Assembly (NCBI GenBank): GCA_001898785.1
Contig: MKVE01000015.1
Span: 107,953-166,314 of the forward strand
Origin: Chryseobacterium sp. 36-9
Lineage (GTDB): Bacteria > Bacteroidota > Bacteroidia > Flavobacteriales > Weeksellaceae
DNA: 58,362 nt
Reading direction: 5' to 3'
Shown here: piece by piece, positions 50,379 to 58,362 of the stretch
Layout: the number at the start of each line of letters is the position of its first letter
How positions within the stretch are numbered: position 1 is the stretch's first letter
Translations under genes and position numbers: made by a program
The notes under the pieces: generated by a model
Databases searched by the model: none
What the model was told of the DNA's origin: nothing
What the model saw: only the letters and a program-made list of their open reading frames with translations

Positions 50379-51653
50379 TTGAAAATCCTGAATAAAATTC
50401 TATCCATCCTGAAAATCATTTTTCCGTCAACCAAAACAGAATTACTGATTTTCTTATTTTTTGTGATTCTTTATGGCGCAAACGCATGGTTCATTGCAGA
50501 AAATTTCAGAATTGTTTATGATGACAGAATCCCCTGGGATGGTTATTTCAGTTTTGATAACAGGGCGATTATCCAGACTGGCGGCGGTTTTGAGAGACAT
50601 CCCTTGTCCAATTATTTTTTTGATTGTATCCGGGATTTTGCGTTATGGATTTCCGGAAACAGGTATGACTCAGTTTTCAGGCTTGTTTTGTCATTGTTTT
50701 CAACTGTTGTAATTTCTTTGGCTAATGTCCAGATATTTAAATACCTGAGTAATATTATCCGGCTTCCACTGAAAATCACTTTGTTAATTATAGCTTTCTA
50801 CGGCTTGTTTGTTACGAATATTCTTTTGTCTTTTACACCGGAAACTTACACTTACACCTTATTATTTCTTTCGATTTTCAATTATTATTCGGCAAAGAAA
50901 ATTAATGAAGAAAAGCCGATGTCTTTCGGAGCAACTATTTTCGGTTCTGTTTTCATCGGTGGGCTGACGATTACGAATATTGTTAAAGTTTATATCCCAT
51001 TTTTGTTTGAGAAAAAAATCTTCTGGAACTGGAAAAAAATCGGAATAGCTTTGGCGAAAATTGTGGCTTCGGCTGTTGTTTTCGCATTTCTTTTTATGTT
51101 GAGACTGAATTTTAATTTCCAAAATTTCCTCAATAAAACCGAAGAACAGTACGACAAATTCTCTCAGCCAAAAGTAACGCCGCTTTGGGATATGATTTAT
51201 TCCTGGTTTTTTGGCGGGAATATATTGTTTCCGAGTTTGGTTATCAGAGATTATCACAACAAAAATGGTTTTGAATACAAAGCATTGTTTATGGATGTTT
51301 ATAGTTCTGTTGTTCCTTATGTCTTCGTCGGATTGATTGTGTTGATGATGATTTGGAGTGTTTTCAAGAATTATAAAAACAAACTGGTTTGGATTCTTGT
51401 GATTACATTTTTATTTGATGTGTTGGTTCACTGTATTTTGAAATTCGGGCTTCATACATCTTATATTTATGGTGGGCATTTTGTTTTTGTTTACCCACTT
51501 TTGATAGGTTGGTTATTTTATAGCTACCGGGATAAAAGTTTTGCTGTAAGCTTATTTTACGGCTTACTTCTGATAATTACGGTTTATCTTGGAATTAATA
51601 ATTTTTACAGAATGTCAGAATTCTATCAGTTTATTGAAACTTATTATAAATAA
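50379..51653 (+). CDS. DUF6080 family multi-spanning membrane protein
   Basis: The 424-residue protein has about nine hydrophobic segments and matches the DUF6080 pattern, including FDNRAIIQTGGGFERHPLSNYFF near the first loop, which resembles glycosyltransferase-type membrane proteins. The start is TTG, which is in agreement with the nearby -7 box. Function unknown; a cell-envelope glycan role is suspected only from the membrane topology. A bidirectional terminator follows. Confidence 0.7.
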   Translation: MKILNKILSILKIIFPSTKTELLIFLFFVILYGANAWFIAENFRIVYDDRIPWDGYFSFDNRAIIQTGGGFERHPLSNYFFDCIRDFALWISGNRYDSVFRLVLSLFSTVVISLANVQIFKYLSNIIRLPLKITLLIIAFYGLFVTNILLSFTPETYTYTLLFLSIFNYYSAKKINEEKPMSFGATIFGSVFIGGLTITNIVKVYIPFLFEKKIFWNWKKIGIALAKIVASAVVFAFLFMLRLNFNFQNFLNKTEEQYDKFSQPKVTPLWDMIYSWFFGGNILFPSLVIRDYHNKNGFEYKALFMDVYSSVVPYVFVGLIVLMMIWSVFKNYKNKLVWILVITFLFDVLVHCILKFGLHTSYIYGGHFVFVYPLLIGWLFYSYRDKSFAVSLFYGLLLIITVYLGINNFYRMSEFYQFIETYYK

Positions 51654-51654
51654 A

Positions 51655-51679
51655 AAAATCCTGCAATTTGCAGGATTTT
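51655..51679. terminator. Bidirectional terminator
   Basis: AAAATCCTGC / GCAGGATTTT stem between convergent genes. Confidence 0.8.
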
Positions 51680-51683
51680 ATTT

Positions 51684-52193
51684 CTATTTGGCTTCTACGC
51701 AAAAAACAGCGTAAGGAATGACTGTTGCCGAGGGATAGACTTTTTTGACATTTTTAAGATCATCAGCTGCACTTTGTTTCGAAAAGTAGCTTCCGGCTAA
51801 TATTTTATAATTTGGCCTCAATGAAGCATCCGTTTCTACTTTCAAGCTTCTAAAATTACTCCTGAACTCAGCTCCTATTTTTCTTGCCTCTTCGTTGCTT
51901 TTAACAACTACAACCTGGATTTTGTAACCCATGATTTTTGGGTTTTTTCTACAGATTTCTGCAGTTGTGAGTTCTCTGCTCGGAACCAGAATTTTTGTTG
52001 GCGTTTTTACAGGAGCGTCCGTAGAACGGTTGCAATTGCCCTCGATTTTTTCCAGAGCATCATTGATACGTTCATCCAAAGCAAAAGAAAGTTCGGTTCC
52101 CGATAAAGTATCTTTTTTTACAACGTATTGAGCGTCAATTTTGTAAAAACAAAATAACGTTGAGATTATGAAAAGCTTGAGCAGATTGTTCAT
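51684..52193 (-). CDS. SPOR-domain-like secreted protein
   Basis: The 169-residue protein has a signal peptide (MNNLLKLFIISTLFCFYKIDAQ). The C-terminal ~80 residues (YKIQVVVVKSNEEARKIGAEF, YKILAGSYFSKQSAADDLKNV) form the SPOR pattern, which binds denuded peptidoglycan. It faces the DUF6080 gene and is divergent from the actA operon. Confidence 0.75.
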   Translation of the reverse strand: MNNLLKLFIISTLFCFYKIDAQYVVKKDTLSGTELSFALDERINDALEKIEGNCNRSTDAPVKTPTKILVPSRELTTAEICRKNPKIMGYKIQVVVVKSNEEARKIGAEFRSNFRSLKVETDASLRPNYKILAGSYFSKQSAADDLKNVKKVYPSATVIPYAVFCVEAK

Positions 52194-52323
52194 TTAAAAA
52201 TTATTTTCAGCAAATTTAAAATAAATTAGACGAAACACAAATGCTGTTATTTAGAACTATTACAAATTAAAAAGAAATGAGAAAATCCATACAAATTGCT
52301 CTTCTTAATTTTTGTTAAAGTGC

Positions 52324-52331
52324 TATTTTTG
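52324..52331 (+). promoter_or_regulatory. -7 box (TATTTTTG) of the alternative complex III operon
   Basis: Exact TAnnTTTG, 49 bases before the actA ATG. A possible TTG lies 25 bases further up, slightly longer than normal. Confidence 0.5.
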
Positions 52332-52380
52332 CGGAATTGAATGTAAACTCAATAAATTTTACTAACCCAAGATTATATAA

Positions 52381-53751
52381 ATGATTAGTTGGAGAAAGCA
52401 TTACAAAAAGGGTCTGATAGCAATTAGTTTATTGTTGTCAACCGGCGCTTCAGTTTATGCACAAGGCGATCCAAAAAAAGGACAAGACTTGTTTAAGGCA
52501 AATTGTACCGCTTGTCACGCATTGGACAAAAAAGTTGTTGGGCCTGCTTTGGGCGGCATTGTTGATAAACTTAAAAAAGAGCAGAATCTTGATACAGATT
52601 GGCTTCACAAGTGGATCACTAATAATGAAAAACTCAGAGCATCAGGCGACAAGTATGCCAACCAAGTGTATGAAGAAAATGGAAAGGTTGCAATGCAGGT
52701 CTTCGAAGGTAAGCTTTCGGATGCTGATATTGATGATATCCTGGCATACACAAGTAATCCTCCGGCTGAAGAACCGGCTGCTGATAAGGCTGGTGAAACT
52801 GCCGTTGATAGTACTGCATCCATTGAAGCTGCAAAAGCGCAACAGCTAAATTCTAAAATCATGATTGCTGCTTTGATTGCGATCGCAGGTTTATTGTTCT
52901 GGCTGTTACTGAAGATTCGTCAACTAGTAAAAATTCAGCAATCGCCAGAGTTGTCAGAGCTTGATTCCACAAGAATTACCTCTTTCTCCGCATTGTACGA
53001 AAAATACAGTTTTGTAGGAAAAGGTATTGTCGGATTACTGGCATTATTTGCTGCATATGGCGTTTGGAACTGGTTGATGTGGATTGGGGTTTATAAAGGA
53101 TACGCTCCGGAACAACCGATCTACTTCTCTCACAAGATCCACGCAGGGGAAAATAAAATCGACTGTCAGCTTTGCCACTCAGGGGCTAAGTATGGAAAAG
53201 TTTCAGAGATCCCTTCTCTTAACGTTTGTATGAACTGCCACAGATCTATCTCTGAATATAAAGGTAAATATATCGAACCAGGGAAAGACAGAGAGTTCTA
53301 TACTTCACAAATCAAAACTTTGTATGCTCACGTAGGTTGGGATGAGTCTAAGCAGGCTTACACTGGCAAAACAGAACCTGTTGAATGGACAAGAATCCAT
53401 AACATGCCAGATTTTGTATATTTCAATCACTCTCAACACGTTATAGCTGGTGAGCAGGCAATTATCAACTCTTTCAATGCTAAGCAGAAAGATGCTGCTA
53501 ACAAAATAGATGTTGTTTGTAAAGCTTGTCACGGAAAAATTGATACAATGAATGTTGTTCAAATGGCTAACAACTTCACCATGGGATGGTGTATAGAATG
53601 TCACAGAACTACAGAAGTAGATATGAACAATGGTTACAATAAAGAATACTTCAAAAATCTGCATGATAAGTTGAAAAAACAATATGGTGAAGGTGCTAAA
53701 ATTACCGTAGATGCGATTGGAGGTCTTGAGTGTGGTAAATGTCATTATTAA
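52381..53751 (+). CDS. actA: Alternative complex III cytochrome c subunit ActA with fused monoheme domain (six hemes)
   Basis: The 456-residue protein has a signal (LIAISLLLSTGASVYAQ), then one N-terminal monoheme domain (CTACH at 42-46), a membrane segment near 158-178 and a second near 215, and a C-terminal pentaheme part with CQLCH, CMNCH, CKACH, CIECH and CGKCH. In other ACIII the pentaheme ActA is separate from the monoheme subunit ActE; here a monoheme part is fused. ACIII oxidises menaquinol and passes electrons to cytochrome c or an oxidase. Confidence 0.85.
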   Translation: MISWRKHYKKGLIAISLLLSTGASVYAQGDPKKGQDLFKANCTACHALDKKVVGPALGGIVDKLKKEQNLDTDWLHKWITNNEKLRASGDKYANQVYEENGKVAMQVFEGKLSDADIDDILAYTSNPPAEEPAADKAGETAVDSTASIEAAKAQQLNSKIMIAALIAIAGLLFWLLLKIRQLVKIQQSPELSELDSTRITSFSALYEKYSFVGKGIVGLLALFAAYGVWNWLMWIGVYKGYAPEQPIYFSHKIHAGENKIDCQLCHSGAKYGKVSEIPSLNVCMNCHRSISEYKGKYIEPGKDREFYTSQIKTLYAHVGWDESKQAYTGKTEPVEWTRIHNMPDFVYFNHSQHVIAGEQAIINSFNAKQKDAANKIDVVCKACHGKIDTMNVVQMANNFTMGWCIECHRTTEVDMNNGYNKEYFKNLHDKLKKQYGEGAKITVDAIGGLECGKCHY

Positions 53752-53772
53752 TAACAAAAATTAGAAGTATAA

Positions 53773-56700
53773 ATGGCTTCAAATAAAATACAATTCAGAA
53801 GTATTCACGAACTAAAAGATCCGACTTTGAATGCAAAGTTGGCTGCTAAAGAGTTTCAGAATGAAATTCCGGTTGAAGATTTCTTAGATAATTCTGAGAA
53901 TAATTCAGGAACTTCTCGTAGAGATTTTCTTAAATTATTGGGATTTTCTACAGCTGCAGTAACTTTGGCAGCATGTGAGGCTCCGGTTATCAAAACAATT
54001 CCTTATGTGGTTAAACCGCATGATATCATTCCGGGGATTCCTAATTTCTATGCATCTTCTTATTTTGATGGTTTCGACTTTGCAAGTGTTTTAGTAAAAA
54101 CAAGAGAAGGTCGTCCAATCAGAATCGATGCTAATCCTGCGGCTGGTTCTCTTGGTACAACCAATGCAAGAGCTCAGGCAAGTGTTCTTTCTCTTTACGA
54201 TAATGATAAAGTGAAGAAGCCTGCTTTGAACGGAGAAGAGCAGGAAGATTTTAACAAAGTCGATGATTTCATCCTGAAAGGTTTGACAGAATCTCAGGCT
54301 GCCGGTAAAAAGATTGTTGTATTATCTCATTCTTTTCCTAGCCCGACTTTCAAAAAATTATTCGGAGATTTCAAAACAAAATATCCTTCAGCTGAACTAG
54401 TAACTTATGATGCTTTTCCTTATGCAGCGGCATTAGATGCTGCTCAGGAAGTTTTCGGACAAAGAGCATTGCCGGTTTACGACCTTAGCACTTCTCAGTT
54501 AGTTGTTTCTTTCAATGCAGATTTTTTAGGAGATTTTAATGCTTCTAGCTTAGAAGTTTCTTATGCTGCTGCGAGAAAACCGGGAGAAAATATGTTGAGA
54601 CATATTCAGGTTGAATCCAATATGAGTCTGACTGGAGCTAATGCCGATTCTAGATACAGATTGAAGCCAAGTTCAGTTTTCAAAACTTTAGTAGAAGTTT
54701 ATAATGGACTGAATGGCGGAACTTCTGATAAACTTGCATCAGAAATCGTAAAAGAGCTACAGGCAAAAGGAAGCAATGCAGTTGTTTTTGCAGACGGATC
54801 TAAAGCGGCTTATGTTTTAGCCCATTTGATTAATCAAAAATTAGGATCTAAAGCTTTTACTGGTAAAGCTAATTTCCTTAAAGAATATGACAACGCAAGA
54901 TTCAATGAATTTGTTTCTTGGCTGAATGGCGGACAGGTTGGTGTTCTTATTACGAACAATATCAATCCGATTTATTCTCATGCAAAAGGACAGGCTTTAA
55001 AATCTGCGATCGAAAAAGTACCTTATTCTGTTGCAATCACAGATAAGAAAAACGAATTATATAAAGCTTCTAAGGCAGTTATTCCTTTCGCACATTGGCT
55101 AGAATCCTGGGGAGATATCACTCCGGAAACTGGAGCTTACTCATTGATGCAGCCTACTATCCAGAAGATCTATACTTCGAGACAAGTTGAGGAATCTTTA
55201 TTGGTTTGGATCAATGGTAAAAACAACCCGGCTAATAATTATTATAATTATCTTAAAGCTAATGCTTTAACGCTAAATGGAGGGCTTTCTTTCAACAAAA
55301 ACCTTTATAACGGCTTCACTGCTGGAGGTCTGTCTACAGGATTAGCTTACTCAGGTGGAAATGCTGCTCAGGCTGTTGCTGAATTATCAGCTTTCAAACC
55401 CGCTCAATTAGAATTACAACTCTATACAAAACCATCTATTGGTGACGGAACACAATCTAACAACCCTTGGTTGATGGAACTTCCGGATCCAATCTCAAGA
55501 TTATCTTGGGATAATTACTTGACAATCTCCCCAAAAGATGCAAAATCTTTAGGCCTTGAGAATAAGCTTAATGCAAGAATGCAGTTGGATGGTGATACAG
55601 TGAACTTAACTGTAAATGGTGTTACACTGAAGGATGTTCCGGTATTTATACAGCCAGGACAAGCTGAAGGCTCGTTGGGATTAGCGCTTGGTTATGGTAA
55701 AAAGGATTCCGGAAAAGTGGCAGAAACAGGGGTTAATGCTTATCCATTATTTGATGGTTACAATACAGTTCTTACCAACGTAAAAATTGAAAAGTCAGGA
55801 GAAGATTATGAATTTGCAGGAATGCAGCTTCAGAATACCTTGATGGGACGTTATGAGATCGCTAAAGAAGTAAGTTTGGATGATTTCATTAATAAACCAG
55901 TTGACGAATGGAACAAACCATTGGCTATGCACACGATTGGAGGCGAACTTCCAATTGGAAAAGTGGATCTTTGGGATGCTTATGATGATACAGATGGTCC
56001 TCACTTCAATTTATCAGTGGATCTTAACTCTTGTACAGGATGTGGCGCGTGCGTTATTGCTTGCCAGGCTGAAAACAATGTTCCAGTTGTAGGAAAAGAA
56101 GAGGTCAGAATGTCGAGAGATATGTATTGGTTAAGAATTGACCGTTACTATTCTACGGAACAAAAAGTTGAAGTTTACGAAGGTCTTAAAGAGGGAATGG
56201 CAGTTCCTGAACTTTACGGAAGTAACCTTTTGGGTATTGAGGGTGCATTGGAAAATGCGGCTGAGAATCCGGATGTTATTTTCCAACCAGTAATGTGTCA
56301 ACACTGTAATCACGCTCCTTGTGAAACAGTTTGCCCGGTTGCTGCAACATCTCATGGTAAGCAAGGTCAGAATCAAATGGCTTATAACAGATGTATTGGT
56401 ACAAGATATTGTGCGAACAACTGTCCATATAAAGTAAGAAGGTTCAACTGGTTCAATTATGCATTGAATGACAGATTCGATTTCAATATGAATAATGATC
56501 TTGGTAGAATGGTTCTTAACCCGGATGTTGTAACAAGAACAAGAGGGGTAATGGAAAAATGTTCTATGTGTATCCAATTGACTCAGAACGTTATTCTGGA
56601 AGCTAAGAAAGAAGGCAGAAGAGTTCAGGATGGAGAATTCCAGGTGGCTTGTGCTAATGCTTGTTCTACAGGCTCACTGAAATTCGGAGATATGAATGAT

Positions 56701-56832
56701 GTTAATTCGGAAGTTCGTAGCTTGTTCAGCAGTAATAGAAAATATACGTTGTTAGAAGAAATTGGTACAAAACCAAATGTATTCTACCATACTAAAATCA
56801 GAAACAGAAAAGAAAGTTTAAATAATAAATAG
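53773..56832 (+). CDS. actB: Alternative complex III Fe-S molybdopterin-like subunit ActB
   Basis: The 1019-residue protein has a Tat-like start (GTSRRDFLKLLGFSTAAVTLAAC), a large molybdopterin oxidoreductase-like domain (without need of a bound cofactor in ACIII), and a C-terminal iron-sulfur part with CTGCGACVIACQ, CQHCNHAPCETVCPV, CIGTRYCANNCPY and CSMCIQ / CANACST, four clusters. It is the peripheral electron-carrying subunit. It follows actA by 21 bases and precedes actC. Confidence 0.92.
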   Translation: MASNKIQFRSIHELKDPTLNAKLAAKEFQNEIPVEDFLDNSENNSGTSRRDFLKLLGFSTAAVTLAACEAPVIKTIPYVVKPHDIIPGIPNFYASSYFDGFDFASVLVKTREGRPIRIDANPAAGSLGTTNARAQASVLSLYDNDKVKKPALNGEEQEDFNKVDDFILKGLTESQAAGKKIVVLSHSFPSPTFKKLFGDFKTKYPSAELVTYDAFPYAAALDAAQEVFGQRALPVYDLSTSQLVVSFNADFLGDFNASSLEVSYAAARKPGENMLRHIQVESNMSLTGANADSRYRLKPSSVFKTLVEVYNGLNGGTSDKLASEIVKELQAKGSNAVVFADGSKAAYVLAHLINQKLGSKAFTGKANFLKEYDNARFNEFVSWLNGGQVGVLITNNINPIYSHAKGQALKSAIEKVPYSVAITDKKNELYKASKAVIPFAHWLESWGDITPETGAYSLMQPTIQKIYTSRQVEESLLVWINGKNNPANNYYNYLKANALTLNGGLSFNKNLYNGFTAGGLSTGLAYSGGNAAQAVAELSAFKPAQLELQLYTKPSIGDGTQSNNPWLMELPDPISRLSWDNYLTISPKDAKSLGLENKLNARMQLDGDTVNLTVNGVTLKDVPVFIQPGQAEGSLGLALGYGKKDSGKVAETGVNAYPLFDGYNTVLTNVKIEKSGEDYEFAGMQLQNTLMGRYEIAKEVSLDDFINKPVDEWNKPLAMHTIGGELPIGKVDLWDAYDDTDGPHFNLSVDLNSCTGCGACVIACQAENNVPVVGKEEVRMSRDMYWLRIDRYYSTEQKVEVYEGLKEGMAVPELYGSNLLGIEGALENAAENPDVIFQPVMCQHCNHAPCETVCPVAATSHGKQGQNQMAYNRCIGTRYCANNCPYKVRRFNWFNYALNDRFDFNMNNDLGRMVLNPDVVTRTRGVMEKCSMCIQLTQNVILEAKKEGRRVQDGEFQVACANACSTGSLKFGDMNDVNSEVRSLFSSNRKYTLLEEIGTKPNVFYHTKIRNRKESLNNK

Positions 56833-56839
56833 GTAAAAA

Positions 56840-58237
56840 ATGTCAGGACATTACGAAGCTCCGATAAGGGAACCTTTAATTATTGGTCACAAGACTTATC
56901 ACGATATTACAGAAGATATCGCAAGACCTATCGAAGAACGTGCAGGTAAACTATGGTGGGCATCTTTGTATGCAGCCTTGATTCTGTTCGTTTACGGATT
57001 TGGTTGTATCGCTTACACTATTGGGACCGGAATCGGTGCGTGGGGACTTAACAGAACTATCAACTGGGGTTGGGATATCACCAACTTCGTATGGTGGGTA
57101 GGTATCGGTCACGCAGGAACACTAATCTCGGCGGTACTATTATTATTTAGACAAAGATGGAGAATGTCTGTTAACCGTTCTGCAGAGGCGATGACGATCT
57201 TCGCTGTTTGTCAGGCGGCTATATTCCCGGTAATTCACATGGGTAGAGTTTGGGTTGGATACTGGGTTTTCCCTTTACCAAACCAATTTGGTACACTTTG
57301 GACCAACTTCAACTCGCCGTTACTTTGGGATGTATTTGCAATCTCAACTTATTTCTCGGTATCAGTTGTATTCTGGTTTATGGGATTGATTCCTGATTTT
57401 GCAATGATCAGAGACAGAGCAAAAACGCCTTTCAATAAAAAGATTTATACGCTCCTTGCTTTTGGATGGGGAGGAAAAGCAAAACACTGGCAAAGATTCG
57501 AAGAATTGTCTTTGGTGTTAGCAGGTTTAGCAACGCCACTTGTATTCTCGGTACACACCACGGTATCCTTTGACTTCGCGACATCGGTTATCAAAGGTTG
57601 GCACTCGACAATCTACCCACCATATTTTGTTGCCGGAGCGATCTTCTCAGGATTTGCAATGGTACAGACATTATTGTTAGTAGCAAGAAAAGTTTGTCAC
57701 TTAGAAGATTATATCACAATGTACCATATCGAGATTATGAATATCGTAATCGTTGTAACAGGTGGTATGGTAACTGTAGCTTATGCAACCGAATATTTTA
57801 TCGGCTGGTATTCAGGTTCTAGATTTGAAGATTTTACATATCTATCTCCTGGTGCTGCTGTTGGACCTTACTGGTGGGCATTCTGGGCATTGATTATCTG
57901 TAACCTGGTTGTACCGGCAGCGTTCTGGTTCAAAAAAGTTAGAACTAATATCTTCTGGACATTCATTATCGCATTGATCATTAACATCGGTATGTGGTTT
58001 GAACGTTTTGATATTATCGTTATCAACTTGTCAAGAGATTACTTACCGTCATCTTGGACAATGTTTAAGCCAACAGTAATTGACGTTGGTGTATATCTTG
58101 GAACAATTGGATTCTTCTCTGTATTATTCCTTTTATATGCAAGAACATTCCCTGTAATTGCGCAGGCTGAATTGAAGAGTATTTTGAAAATTTCCGGTGA
58201 AACTTATAAAGCAAAAGAAGGAGATGAGCACCACTAA
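56840..58237 (+). CDS. actC: Alternative complex III NrfD-like quinol subunit ActC
   Basis: The 465-residue polytopic membrane protein with ~10 segments is of the NrfD type. Visible parts include NFVWWVGIGHAGTLISAVLLLF, HTTVSFDFATSVI and VGPYWWAFWALII. ActC binds menaquinol in ACIII. Its stop overlaps the next gene by 14 bases. Confidence 0.93.
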   Translation: MSGHYEAPIREPLIIGHKTYHDITEDIARPIEERAGKLWWASLYAALILFVYGFGCIAYTIGTGIGAWGLNRTINWGWDITNFVWWVGIGHAGTLISAVLLLFRQRWRMSVNRSAEAMTIFAVCQAAIFPVIHMGRVWVGYWVFPLPNQFGTLWTNFNSPLLWDVFAISTYFSVSVVFWFMGLIPDFAMIRDRAKTPFNKKIYTLLAFGWGGKAKHWQRFEELSLVLAGLATPLVFSVHTTVSFDFATSVIKGWHSTIYPPYFVAGAIFSGFAMVQTLLLVARKVCHLEDYITMYHIEIMNIVIVVTGGMVTVAYATEYFIGWYSGSRFEDFTYLSPGAAVGPYWWAFWALIICNLVVPAAFWFKKVRTNIFWTFIIALIINIGMWFERFDIIVINLSRDYLPSSWTMFKPTVIDVGVYLGTIGFFSVLFLLYARTFPVIAQAELKSILKISGETYKAKEGDEHH

Positions 58238-58362
58238 GATTATATATGGACTTTACGGCGACGACGATGATCTAATGCACGGCGTTAAAGCCTTCAATGA
58301 TAAAGGGATTAAGATAAACGAAGTTTATACGCCATTCCCGGTTCACGGACTAGATAAAGCTT
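58224..58362 (+). CDS. actD: Alternative complex III DUF3341 subunit ActD, 3' truncated
   Basis: The ATG at 58224 begins MSTTKIIYGLYGDDDDLMHG, the usual DUF3341 start, followed by YTPFPVHGLDKA. The frame is open to the window edge. ActD is a membrane-anchored small subunit. The overlap with actC indicates translational coupling. Confidence 0.9.
   Translation, partial: MSTTKIIYGLYGDDDDLMHGVKAFNDKGIKINEVYTPFPVHGLDKA

Overview
The window looks like a chromosome segment of a Bacteroidota bacterium of the Flavobacteriia, most like Chryseobacterium and its relatives in the Weeksellaceae. The evidence is the low GC content, promoters with TAnnTTTG -7 boxes, a type 9 secretion C-terminal signal, exosortase XrtF, GldH, and an alternative complex III operon that runs off the right edge. 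No tRNA, rRNA or CRISPR array was recognised.

Layout. 1-4 kb: end of a secreted BspA-like protein, a cation diffusion facilitator, the XrtF pair and a small-molecule kinase. 4.1-17.8 kb: an accessory island with a patatin-like lipase, phage-tail-like small proteins, a 1280-residue protein of unknown function, and an 821-residue polymorphic toxin with its immunity gene. Behind it lie three more toxin/immunity cassettes. Two carry copies of the toxin's linker fused to unrelated C-terminal toxin domains (one is TNT-like), and the third is preceded by a REP-associated transposase element with perfect 28-bp ends. Two of the first three cassettes end in the same hairpin terminator and the other ends in a different one. 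17.8-20 kb: REP copies, a 129-bp MITE-like element, a degenerate 21-bp T-tract array, a secreted protein of unknown function and a frameshifted HTH gene.

20-31 kb: core genes. These are a WYL regulator, a GH3-family enzyme, the minus-strand cluster bamD-rpoZ-coaBC-DUF4835-recN, a secreted unknown and lepA. 31-34.2 kb: a DUF692 (MNIO) RiPP cluster. It has a Cys-Gly-Lys-rich precursor, the MNIO enzyme, its DUF2063 partner, a DoxX membrane protein and an upstream ECF-type sigma factor, and is probably a copper-handling bufferin/HvfA-type system. 34.3-41.2 kb: M14 and M1 metallopeptidases, a second and very regular 21-bp phased A-tract array, coaX, tadA and an Rrf2 regulator. 41.3-51.7 kb: a FadL/SGNH pair, ricT-gldH-PBP1A, selO and a DUF6080 membrane protein. 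51.7-58.4 kb: a SPOR-domain protein and actA-actB-actC-actD(partial) of alternative complex III.

The strongest candidate for an undescribed system is the toxin island, where one complete carrier is followed by a reserve of alternative toxin tips. Next are the two 21-bp phased repeat arrays and the REP/RAYT family around the island. Everything was read by eye from sequence and remembered family signatures. No database search was run.
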